Source of the DNA: Nematostella vectensis
Lineage: Eukaryota > Cnidaria > Anthozoa > Actiniaria > Edwardsiidae
Reading direction: 5' to 3'
NCBI RefSeq assembly: GCF_932526225.1
Contig: NC_064048.1
Coordinates: 4,942,627-5,006,626, forward strand
Length of the DNA stretch: 64,000 nt
Part shown: positions 23,689-35,600 of the stretch, piece after piece
How positions within the stretch are numbered: position 1 is the stretch's first letter
How the letters are laid out: each line of letters begins with the position of its first letter
Translations under genes and position numbers: made by a program
The notes under the pieces: generated by a model
Seen by the model: the letters and a program-made list of their open reading frames with translations, nothing else
Told to the model about the DNA's origin: nothing
Databases searched by the model: none

Positions 23689-26600
23689 TCAAACGGAAGA
23701 AGTGGTGCCATGGGAGGAAAGGGGCCGAAGGAATTTGACATATTCGAAATAAAACCAGTACGTCACGTGAAATAAACCGTACCCCACAGGAAATAGCACC
23801 CTGGAAATTTTATCAATCACGTCACAGTCGTTCTCGACAAACGCAAACTTCAAAGCACTCTTTGTTTTCCTTAGTGACGTATTGGGTTTCCTTTGTCGGA
23901 GCGAGGATTGGGCGACGCTGTTTGATCTTTCTTTGTTGTCATTTTGTTGGTTTGTGGATTCAGTTTGTGTGTCTACCTCGGAGAAATCCTATAAAGAAAC
24001 AGAGGTATGAGTCAGAATTATCAAGTATTGAACAATAAGAAACTGAATTATGAAGAAAAAGCAACCATTATGATATAAAAGGAATTTGATTTTATATTGT
24101 ATACAAATACGTCGAAACTGTCTCAAACACAATGAAATTCATAGTAGATATAGTATCACTGCTTAAAAGTGGAGCTACGACACTCGATCAGTGTATTGGC
24201 CATGTTGCTTCAAAGAAACTATTAACAACGTCAGCCGAGATATGGCCTGAAATTTAAATAAAATACTGTTGAAAGCACATAATAGTTGCTTTCCAGTCGA
24301 ACCCAAGCCATAAAGATGGAGTTCATGAAATAGACTTAATCATTGAAACTTGATAGAAATTGTTATTCTTATAGATTTTAGTGTTTGGGAAATCCCGTTT
24401 TTGACTTTTAACCTTGACTTTCAATCCATTCAATCACAAATAAGCAATCATGGCTTTACTGTCGAATCCGTTGCATCGCGACGCTGCATTTTCAAAACAT
24501 CGATTTGTTTTTGGGATTTTCTGTTCCGCCAGTCCAATTATGCTAAGCCAATCAGATTCTTGCCATTTCTCGCCTAGTGGTTGCCTGGTTTTCTGTCGCG
24601 ACACTGTCTGGTTTTTGTCCAGAGGATAGCCAGGGAAGTGCACAGATTGGCTCAGAATGGTTTTACTAACGGCACAGAAAACCAAAACAAATCGGGTTTT
24701 GAAAACGCGGGTCGCGATACAACGGATTCGACAGTAAGCAGGGACCGATCTAGGAGTTCCAAGGGGGAGGGGGGGGGGGGGGCTGAAGCAAAGGTTTAAA
24801 AAAGGGGAATCCATTGTTCTTTCGTGGAAAGGGGGGGGGGGGGCTTGTCCCTCCGCCCCTGGCTTTACCCGAGGAGATTCCGCTACACCATTCTCGACAT
24901 CTGGGACAGCCATGGAAACTTGTTGTTTGTACACGCTGTGCAGAAGTACTGCAATGAATTCGATCTGAGCACCAAACACGAACACGAAGGAAACAATGAA
25001 GAACCAGTCGATTGCCTTAATGTAAGACACCTAGAGAGCAAAGAGAAAAGTATACTTGAGTTTAAATCATAATTAACACCTAAGAAGCCAGTTATCTTGG
25101 TTAGCATAACAAGCAGCGATGAAGAACCAGTCAATTGCCCTTATGTAAGACACCTAAGAAGTTTGTAAACTTGGTCAGCATAATAAGTAGCGATAAAAAA
25201 CCAGTCGATTGCCATATAACGTAGGACACCTAAAAAGTTTGTAAACTTGGTCAGAATAATAGGTAGCGATGGAGAATCAGTCGATTGCCATAGTGTAAGA
25301 CACCTTAGAAGTTTGTAAACTGGTCAGCATTAAAGGTAGCGATGAAGAATCAGTCGATTCCCATAACGTAGGACACCTAAGAAGTTTGTAAACTTGGTCA
25401 GGATAACAAGTAGCGATGGAAAACCAGTCGATTGCCAGAGTGTAAGACACCACGGAATAAAGTAGATTTCATAACACGCTTTGGGCTCATGAACCGTATT
25501 TTGGACCCGCTTAAGAACATTAATAACAAACCAAGTTAAGAGACTTTTAAATCAGACGAAGGCAATCAAGTGGCGATCAATTTCATGATAATGGAGGGAA
25601 ACGCCAGACCCATTTTACTGCGGTTTTTGGACTCCAAAAAATAAATCGCGCCTGTTACATTTTGTTCTTCAAACCCCTTAAACCGTTTCTATTGAAAAGG
25701 GTTCAAATCGCTCAACCTTTCCTCAAGCAACTAAATCGTTTCTATTGAAAAGGGTTCAAACCGCTCCACCTTTCCTCAAGCAACTAACCAATCAAATATG
25801 ACCAAAGATAAACCCGTTGAAAGACGGAGCAAGAAAAGGAAGTTCAGCAGTTAATTACTACAAGAATATTTAAACATCGCAGAAAGGATACTTGTTTATA
25901 GGACCCCTGTTTGTTGCACTGTTTAAGAAGCGCGCCTAACATTAGACTTGCGCTATTTGTACCTTTGGAAACTGGAATCTAAAGGAGCCAATCAGCGTGA
26001 CGATGGTGAGTATAGTTGTCACGCCAAGCGTCACGCGCGCTGGGACGGCCTCCTTGGAGATCCAGAACGAAAGCCATGACAGAGACACAATGAGCATGGT
26101 GGGAGCATAAATCTGCAACACGAGTTTAAAACCTTGGTAAAGCAACGGTAAAGACACAATGAGCATGGTGCAGGCGCGCACAAGCCCCCCCCCCCCCCCC
26201 TTGGCGGCCAAAATGTGGGGGTCATTTCTTACTAATGAATCTACAGTTACTAATGTCTTTCCCGTATGATACCTATGACATCGCACCCCGCTCAGCCAAT
26301 CCTGGGTACCCGCCTGTGGTGGTTGCATAAATTTGCAACACGAGTTAAAAAATCTTGGTGATGTTTCTTATAGGAATAACTTGCCTAATATATTTGGCTT
26401 ATAACCTGTGGCGGAGCACCAAAGTACCCGAGAATGTGCACTCTCCATGTTAGTAACGTAGGATTTGAGATGCTTTGACACAAATAAACATTTAAAAAAT
26501 CTGTATGCTTGAAAGCTGTTGGCCGTTAAAAGGGATGCCTTGGTTGTTTGTTTTCTGTCAAGCTTTAAAACTTGCGAACATTGTAAATAGGGTTAAAAGT

Positions 26601-29600
26601 TCCTTCGACCACACCCAATTTGCTATCTCTTTAGGTTAAGAATTCCTGTTAACCACAACCAAAGTGCTATCCCTTGGGGAAATTTTGCCGACGATCATCC
26701 ACGCCTGATTTTATCAGAGTTCGTCCCCCACCCCCTCCGCCCTCGCTCCCGGGAAGAGGGGCTTGGGATAATAAACCCAGAAATTGGAGGGTTTCCGATG
26801 ACGTCACTTCATCAACCACAGGAAGTCCGAAGCACCACAGGAAACCCGAAAAAGGATGCCCAGAACTAGGCTGTTTATTACCTGCAGGAGAGCGTACTCA
26901 ATCTGACGCTTAAATAAAAACGTAGTAGTCACACGGCTCCAGTTACCTACAAACAGTACACTGTTCAATGACAAGCTTTTATAAATTGATATTCTAGGTA
27001 AAACGACAGTGCTGAAAAACGCAATACTAGTTCCAGTATCGCGCGGTTAAGCCAGCCTTTTTGTTTTGAAATGGCGGCGTTTTACCTGGCGAACTGTCAC
27101 ATTTTGGCGAATGCTAAGGAAACTAGATCAAACCTAAGGCTAAAATTTTCTATATGACTCCCTCATTATCAAACAAATTTGTCATCTTTTGTACAGTACG
27201 GTTTTAATGCTGTACAGTAAGTCAAAACAGCGACCGAAGTCAGCCTTTCGTACCTTTACTCAAACGATTCAACTGAGATTTCGTTTGTTTTCGCCAAAAC
27301 ACGCGCACGAGCATACGTTCTTCAGCACTGTAAGGTAAGACAAAGTTAAGATTGTTTGAATTTTTGTAATAACGTTATTTTGTTATTAGTACACACAAGT
27401 TGGTATAGGGGATGGGCCGACAAATTTTGATCTTGCTTATTCACAAAATATATGCTGCTGTGTATCTCAACTGATGGGTTGTCGGATGTATGCGAAGGTA
27501 GGTAAGTATGCCTACGTAGATGCTTGCGATGATACAGAAATGCTACCCAAATGTATTTTTACCTAGTACCCCAGGCCTTACCTGACGTATAACGGGCGAT
27601 CTCCCTCGACGCCTTGTAAGACTCGATGGAAAACTCATCCATAAAGTGATCGTAGATGCTGATGGGTTTTTGACTCCATTTATAGACAATATCTTCATAT
27701 TGGTGGGTATCTGCAAAGGAATTGATTTATTTGAAAAAAAATAAAGAAAAAGTAGGGGAAATTCCATGAGTTTTCTGTGGGCAATAGCCTCCTCACATTT
27801 TTGCATACACTACAAGCATTTTATAGTTATTATGAGAATTCACAGTCAAATTACAGCTGAGCATGGCGAGACTGCATTCCTGCTCATCCAGCGGGTAGTC
27901 ACGTAGGTCCATTAGGCAGTTGATCACCAACGCCAGTCTGGTTAAAAGATAAAAGAATGAGACCAGCGTAAGCATTTGATGTTTTTCTCGAATCTCCATC
28001 CCCCCCTCCCCCAAACTTGGGCTTAAAAGGGTCGCTAGCACGGCTAAACAGTGGTTTTAGTACTTCAAAAACAGCCAAAATCGTACTTATATATAAATCA
28101 TTTACAAGGTTTATCACAATTTCTTGGCATATGCGTGTAAAAAACTCCTTTAAATGAATAGAGTTTTAGATTGGAAAAAAAATATTTTTGTGCACATAGT
28201 CTAAGAAAACAGTCAGAACGCAGAATTCGTTAACGCCCTCGGCAGAAAAAAAATGTAAAACTTACTATTAGATTTTCCTACCTCACGGTACTACGAACGG
28301 TTCCATCGGAATAAATTGTAATACTGGACGGCTCACTTAGAGAATTGTAGACAGTTAAGCTTCGGACATACAATATTATAGTGTCCGGCTGCCATACGGA
28401 TCCTTTAAACTCGCCGCTAAGGATAATGGGATGGTCTAGGGTGTGGTTCAGACGGTCGTCGTGCCATGTCTGATTCAAATAGACGTCCAGGGAAAAATCC
28501 TTAAAAGAACAGAAACATGTTGATGAAAGCATCGCATACACGCATAAAGCACAGTTGTACGCTCCTCGTGGTACCTATATCTGCACCTTCCAGTGATGGG
28601 CTCACTCATAGTAACTGTATCAGTGTTGTATAGCGATGGGCTCACTTGTGGTACCTATATCACAGTTGTACGCTTCTAGTGATTGGCTCACTCATAGTAC
28701 CTATATCACAGTTGTACGCTCCTAGTGATAGCCTCACTCATAGTACTAATATCACAGTTGTACACTCCTAGTGATAGCCTCACTCATAGTACTAATATCA
28801 CAGTTGTACACTCCTAGTGATGGGCTCACTCATAGTACCTATATCACAGTTGTACGCTCCTAGTGATGGGCTCACTCATGGTACCTATATCACAGTTGTA
28901 CGCTCCTAGTGATAGGCTCACTCATAGTACCTATATCACAGTTTTACGCTCCTAGTGATAGCCTCACTCGTAATACCTATATCACAGTTGTACACTCCTA
29001 GTGATAGCCTCACTCATAGTACTAATATCACAGTTGTACACTCCTAGTGATGGGCTCACTCATAGTACCTATATCACAGTTGTACACTCCTAGTGATGGG
29101 CTTACTCATAGTACCTATATCACAGTTGTACGCTCCTAGTGATGGGCTCACTCATAGTACCTATATTACAGTTGTACGCTTCTAGTGATTGGCTCACTAA
29201 TAGTACCTATATCACAGTTGTACGCTTCTAGTGATTGGCCCACTAATAGTACCTGTATCACAGTTGTACGCTTCTAGCGATGGGTTTACTCATAGTACCT
29301 ATATCACAGTTGTACACTCCTAGTGATGGGCTCACTCATAGTACCTATATCACAGGTGTACGCTCCTAGTGATGGGCTCACTCATAGTACCTATATCACA
29401 GTTGTACGCTCCTAGTGATGGGCTCACTCATAGTACCTATATCACAGTTGTACGCTCCTAGTGATGGGCTCACTCATAGTACCTATATCACAGCTGTACG
29501 CTCCTAGTGATGGGCTCACTCATAGTACTTATATCACAGTTGTACGCTCCTAGTGATGGGCTCACTCATAGTACATATATTACAGCTGTACGCTCCTAGC

Positions 29601-32600
29601 AATGGGCTCACTCATCATAGTACCTATATCACAGTTGTACACTCCTAGTGATGGGCTCACTCATAGTACCTATATCACAGTTGTACGCTCCTATTGATGG
29701 GCTCACTCATAGAACCTATATCACAGTTGTACGCCCCTAGTGATGGGCTCACTCATAGTACCTATATCACAGTTGTACGCTCCTAGTGTGGACTCACTCA
29801 TAGTACCTATATCACAGTTGTACACTCCTTTATTTATTTATTTACCAATACAGCCTGCCCCTCACATTTGAGGATTGTTGGCTGGGTTTTTAAGCACTGT
29901 CACTGGGGGTGGTCACTGCCAGAGGGTTTGGTCACTGCCCTAGTGATGGGTTTACTCATTGTACCTATATCACAGTTGTACGCTCCTAGTGATGGGCTCA
30001 CTCATAGTACCTATATTACAGTTGTACGCTTCTAGTGATTGGCCCACTAATAGTACCTGTATCACAGTTGTACGCTCCTAGCAATGGGCTCACTCATAGT
30101 ACCTATATCACAGTTGTACGCTCCTAGTGATGGACTCACTCATAGTACCTATATCACAGTTGTACGCTTCTAGCGATGGGTTTACTCATAGTACCTATAT
30201 CACAGTTGTACGCTCCTAGTGATGGGCTCACTCATAGTACCTATATCACAGTTGCACACTTCTAGTGATAGGCTCACTCATAGTACCTATATCACAGGTG
30301 TACGCTCCTAGTGATGGGCTCACTCATAGTACCTATATCACAGTTGTACGCTCCTAGCAATGGGCTCACTCATAGCACCTATATCACAGTTGTACGCTTC
30401 TAGTGATTGGCCCACTAATAGTACCTGTATCACAGTTGTACGCTTCTAGCGATGGGTTTACTCATAGTACCTATATCACAGTTGTACACTCCTAGTGATG
30501 GGCTCACTCATAGTACCTATATCACAGGTGTACGCTCCTAGTGATGGGCTCACTCATAGTACCTATATCACAGTTGTACGCTCCTAGCAATGGGCTCACT
30601 CATAGCACCTATATCACAGTTGTACGCTTCTAGTGATTGGCCCACTAATAGTACCTGTATCACAGTTGTACGCTTCTAGCGATGGGTTTACTCATAGTAC
30701 CTATATCACAGTTGTACACTCCTAGTGATAGCCTCACTCATAGTACCTATATCACAGTTGTACACTTCTAGTGATGGGTTTACTCATAGTACCTATAGCA
30801 CAGTTGTACGCTCCTAGTGATTGGCTCACTCATAGTACCTATATCACAGTTGTACGCTCCTAGTGATGGGCTCACTCATAGTACCTATATCACAGTTGTA
30901 CACTTCTAGTGATGGGTTTACTCATAGTACCTATATCACAGTTGTACACTTCTAGTGATTGGCTCACTCATAGTACCTATATCACAGTTGTATGCTCCTA
31001 GTGATGGGCTCACTCATAGTACCTATATCACAGTTGTACGCTCCTAGTGATAGCCTCACTCGTAATACCTATATCACAGTTGTACACTCCTAGTGATAGC
31101 CTCACTCATAGTACCTATATTACAGCTGTACGCTCCTAGTGATGGGCTCACTCATAGTACCTATATCACAGTTGTACGCTCCTAGTGATAGCCTCACTCA
31201 TAGTACTAATATCACAGTTGTACACTCCTAGTGATGGGCTCACTCATAGTACCTATATCACAGTTGTACGCTCCTAGTGATAGGCTTACTCATAGTACCT
31301 ATATCACAGTTGTACGCTCCTAGTGATGGGCTCACTCATAGTACCTATATCACAGTTGTACACTCCTAGTGATGGACTCACTCATAGTACCTATATCACA
31401 GTTGTACACTCCTAGTGATGGACTCACTCATAGTACCTATATCACAGTTGTACACTTCTAGTGATGGGTTTACTCATAGTACCTATATCACAGTTGTACA
31501 CTTCTAGTGATTGGCTCACTCATAGTACCTATATCACAGTTGTATGCTCCTAGTGATGGGCTCACTCATAGTACCTATATCACAGTTGTACGCTCCTAGT
31601 GATAGCCTCACTCGTAATACCTATATCACAGTTGTACACTCCTAGTGATAGCCTCACTCATAGTACCTATATTACAGCTGTACGCTCCTAGTGATGGGCT
31701 CACTCATAGTACCTATATCACAGTTGTACGCTCCTAGTGATAGCCTCACTCATAGTACCTATATCACAGCTGTACGCTCCTAGTGATGGGCTCACTCATA
31801 GTACCTATATCACAGTTGTACACTCCTAGTGATTGGCTCACTCATAGTACCTATATCACAGTTATACGCTCCTAGTGATAGGCTCACTCATAGTACCTAT
31901 ATCACAGTTTTACGCTCCTAGTGATAGCCTCACTCGTAATACCTATATCACAGTTGTACACTCCTAGTGATAGCCTCACTCATAGTACCTATATTACAGC
32001 TGTACGCTCCTAGTGATGGGCTCACTCATAGTACCTATATCACAGTTGTACGCTCCTAGTGATAGCCTCACTCATAGTACCTATATCACAGCTGTACGCT
32101 ACTAGTGATGGGCTCACTCATACTCACTCATAGTACCTATATCACAGCTGTACGCTACTAGTGATGGGCTCACTCATAGTACCTATATCACAGTTGTACA
32201 CTCCTAGTGATTGGCTCACTCATAGTACCTATATCACAGTTGTACGCTCCTAGTGATGGGTTCACTCATAGTACCTATATCACAGTTGTACGCTCCTAGT
32301 GATGGGTTCACTCATAGTACCTATATCACAGTTGTACGCTCCTAGTGATGGGCTCACTCATAGTACCTATATCACAGTTGTACACTTCTAGTGATTGGCT
32401 CACTCATAGTACCTATATCACAGTTGTACGCTTCTAGCGATGGGCTTACTCATAGTACCTATATCACGGTTGTACACTCCTAGTGATGGACTCACTCATA
32501 GTACCCATATCACAGTTGTACGCTCCTAGTGATGGGCTCACTCATAGTACCTATATCACAGTTGTACGCTCCTATTGATGGGCTCACTCATAGAACCTAT

Positions 32601-35600
32601 ATCACAGTTGTACGCCCCTAGTGATGGGCTCACTCATAGTATATTACAGTTGTACACTCCTAGTGATTGGCTCACTCATAGTACCTATATCACAGTTGTA
32701 CGCTCCTAGTGATGGGTTCACTCATAGTACCTATATCACAGTTGTACGCTCCTAGTGATGGGTTCACTCATAGTACCTATATCACAGTTGTACGCTCCTA
32801 GTGATGGGCTCACTCATAGTACCTATATCACAGTTGTACACTTCTAGTGATTGGCTCACTCATAGTACCTATATCACAGTTGTACGCTTCTAGCGATGGG
32901 CTTACTCATAGTACCTATATCACAGTTGTACACTCCTAGTGATGGACTCACTCATAGTACCCATATCACAGTTGTACGCTCCTAGTGATGGGCTCACTCA
33001 TAGTACCTATATCACAGTTGTACGCTCCTATTGATGGGCTCACTCATAGAACCTATATCACAGTTGTACGCCCCTAGTGATGGGCTCATTCATAGTATAT
33101 TACAGTTGTACGCTCCTAGTGTTGGGCTCACTCATAGTACCTATATCACAGTTGTACGCTCCTAGTAATGGGCTCACTCATAGTACCTATATCACAGTTG
33201 TACGTTACTAGTGATGTGCTCACTCATGGTACCTATATCACAGTTGTACGCTACTAGTACCGGGATCCTCTTGGCTCCCATAGTCTTAGAAAAAGATAAA
33301 GTATTCTCACCATTTCTTTCTCCCTGATATCCCCAAATCTCTCCACTGCCAGCTGGACGGTGATATTAAGTTTGTCCGTGTTCGAATACGGTCTGATTCT
33401 CTTGTCGTAGTTGCGAAGTAAGTTATTCATGGCTTCTGTTGCCTGTTTGTATCTGCTGGAAGGAGTCGGAAATAGCATTTGTGAATATTCGGAAAGCGGG
33501 GGTTATAAGTTTTCAGCAAGGACCTAATAATATAGATTCGGGCATTGCCTAAAATCGAAGCTCCAAACAACCAAATCTTTGCTTATATTCGCTTAAGAAA
33601 TATTAAATAATATTATAATATTTCATCATATATTTCATTTATTTTATTATCGTCTTTATATATAATATATTTAGATCATATAGAAAATAAATTATGTGCT
33701 ATATAAATAATAAAATTATTATCATCGTCATCGTCATCGTCATCGTTATCGTTATCATTATCGTCATTGTTATCATAAATAATCATAATTGTTATTACCA
33801 TTATTATCATCATATTAATCATATTACATTACGTTACACAGTGTGTTTGTTGAAATCTCGGTTATTTGACGGCTTATTGTAAGTCAACCCGTCAAGATCC
33901 GCCCTCTCGCCTTGTAATAAGTTCGAAGCAAGGTTAACAGTTAAGACCCGGGGGGGGGGGGGGGGGGGGGGGGGGGTTGGAAGGAAAGAATAAAAAAAAA
34001 CAGAGAGGGGTATTTGTCGGCAAAATTGATTTTAACCCTATGGCACTTATGGGATGGCACTTATGGGCATGGTCAACAGAAATTCTTACCCATGAGAGAT
34101 AGCAAATTGGGTGTGGTGGAGGAAAGTTTTACCCTAATAGATAATAGAATTGGAACAAAAAAACGTGAAACTTTCCCTTAGGAACCGCAGTAGGTCGAAT
34201 TTTATACCCTAAAAGATGTGGCGATCACCCTCCCCCCCCCTCCTCTACTTTTCATATCAAGAAAATTTAGCCAAAAATTGTCGATTTTGCAAAACGCAGT
34301 CTCTTCCATATAAGGAAACTAATATATTCCTTATTTGTACTTTGTACAAGTAGAATATTTTATTCGTCATCGTTGCATTGCAAGGTGTGTGAAAAATTGA
34401 CTCGTTAAACATGTTTAACTCATGTAACTTCAAACTCATAACGCTGTCGATTTGTGCAGCGGTACAATCAATATTTTTAAAGCAAGCGGACAACTCGTGA
34501 ATCTACTTTTAAAAAATAAACAATCTTCCAAAAACAAAAAACTTTTTTTGTTTTACAAGTTTCGCATTGCGCTACTATTTATTGACATAAAAAAAACTCA
34601 ATTTCACGGGCCTCAAAAAAGGTAGTTTATGTATTCCATAATCATGTTATTTTTATCAAGTACTGACAAGGGGCTCCCAGAGGCTTTTAGTGGAGGGAAC
34701 GCCTTATAAAGATAAGTTATGACAAGACAACTTATAACTCGTTTATGATAAGCTAAAAGAAAATGAACTTTGGAAAGAATAAACCTAATAAAATATCTTA
34801 TATCTATATATGCATGGGACTATCGGTACAACATTTTATCCATCATAAAAATTGAAATAAGTCAAGTTTAAAACAGTAGGTCCTATATTAGGCAATTGGA
34901 GACGCTCTATTGAATACCTTCTTCGCCTATTCAAGTGCGACGCCCCGAAAACCGTGCTCATGATGATTGGAAAATATAATTAATAATAAATGAAAGTTCA
35001 TTTGAAAAGCTCTCTCCAAGAACAAATTTACAGTAATATATTTATCATTTTCTTGATAAAATCTTTAAGATTTTTTTAAAAACTTTGGATAAGAATTGGA
35101 ATTTATATTGGCCTCTTGTTTGTGAAATATCGAGCATCGGCCTCTGTTTTTTATGACATTTTCATAAGTTTAGATAGAGGGGCTCGTCTGGAGAACATCC
35201 ATATCAAACATATCCCCCACATAGTGTCCTTCGTATGTATTGCCTTATATGGGCATTGATGCCCATATTTAGAGGAGCTACAGTTTTCCCGTTCCCTGAT
35301 CTCCAGAAAACATGGTGAAAATATGCTGATTCATGTCAATTTGAGACTTGCGGCCAAAATTTGTTAGACAACCTTGATCGCTTGGTCAAATCTTTTCTCT
35401 CACTGATCTTTAAAAGCCCTTAGACCCAGGCTCCCAAGAGGTCGGCCGAGTGGGTATGAAGGACACCCAAATTTTGATATGTTATGTTTCTGGAGAGCTC
35501 CCCCCCCCCCATGTTTTTTTACTCATGTGACTTCAAACTTATAACCCTTTCGATTTGTGCAGCGGTACAATCAATATTTTTTACGCAAGCGGAAAACTTG

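Noticed and set aside
24434-25030. A 198-codon open frame on the minus strand as a single protein
   Set aside because: Only 25030-24869 is channel exon 8. A donor (CGG/gtaaag) lies at 24869, and the rest is intron read-through across poly-G repeats.
25942-26328. 128-codon ORF as one coding unit
   Set aside because: Only 26112-25963 is exon. The upstream part is the duplicated 69-bp unit and the inserted poly-C MITE.
27255-27345. Candidate pre-TM1 exon of the channel on the minus strand (good acceptor and donor)
   Set aside because: The splice phase does not fit the neighbours without weak alternative sites, and the sequence is the end of a MITE. The true exon is 26946-26882 (NWSRV...RQIEYALLQ), which fits phase and family pattern.
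28549-33254. CRISPR-like array
   Set aside because: The repeats are contiguous 46-bp units with no unique spacers, in an intron of an animal gene. This is a satellite.
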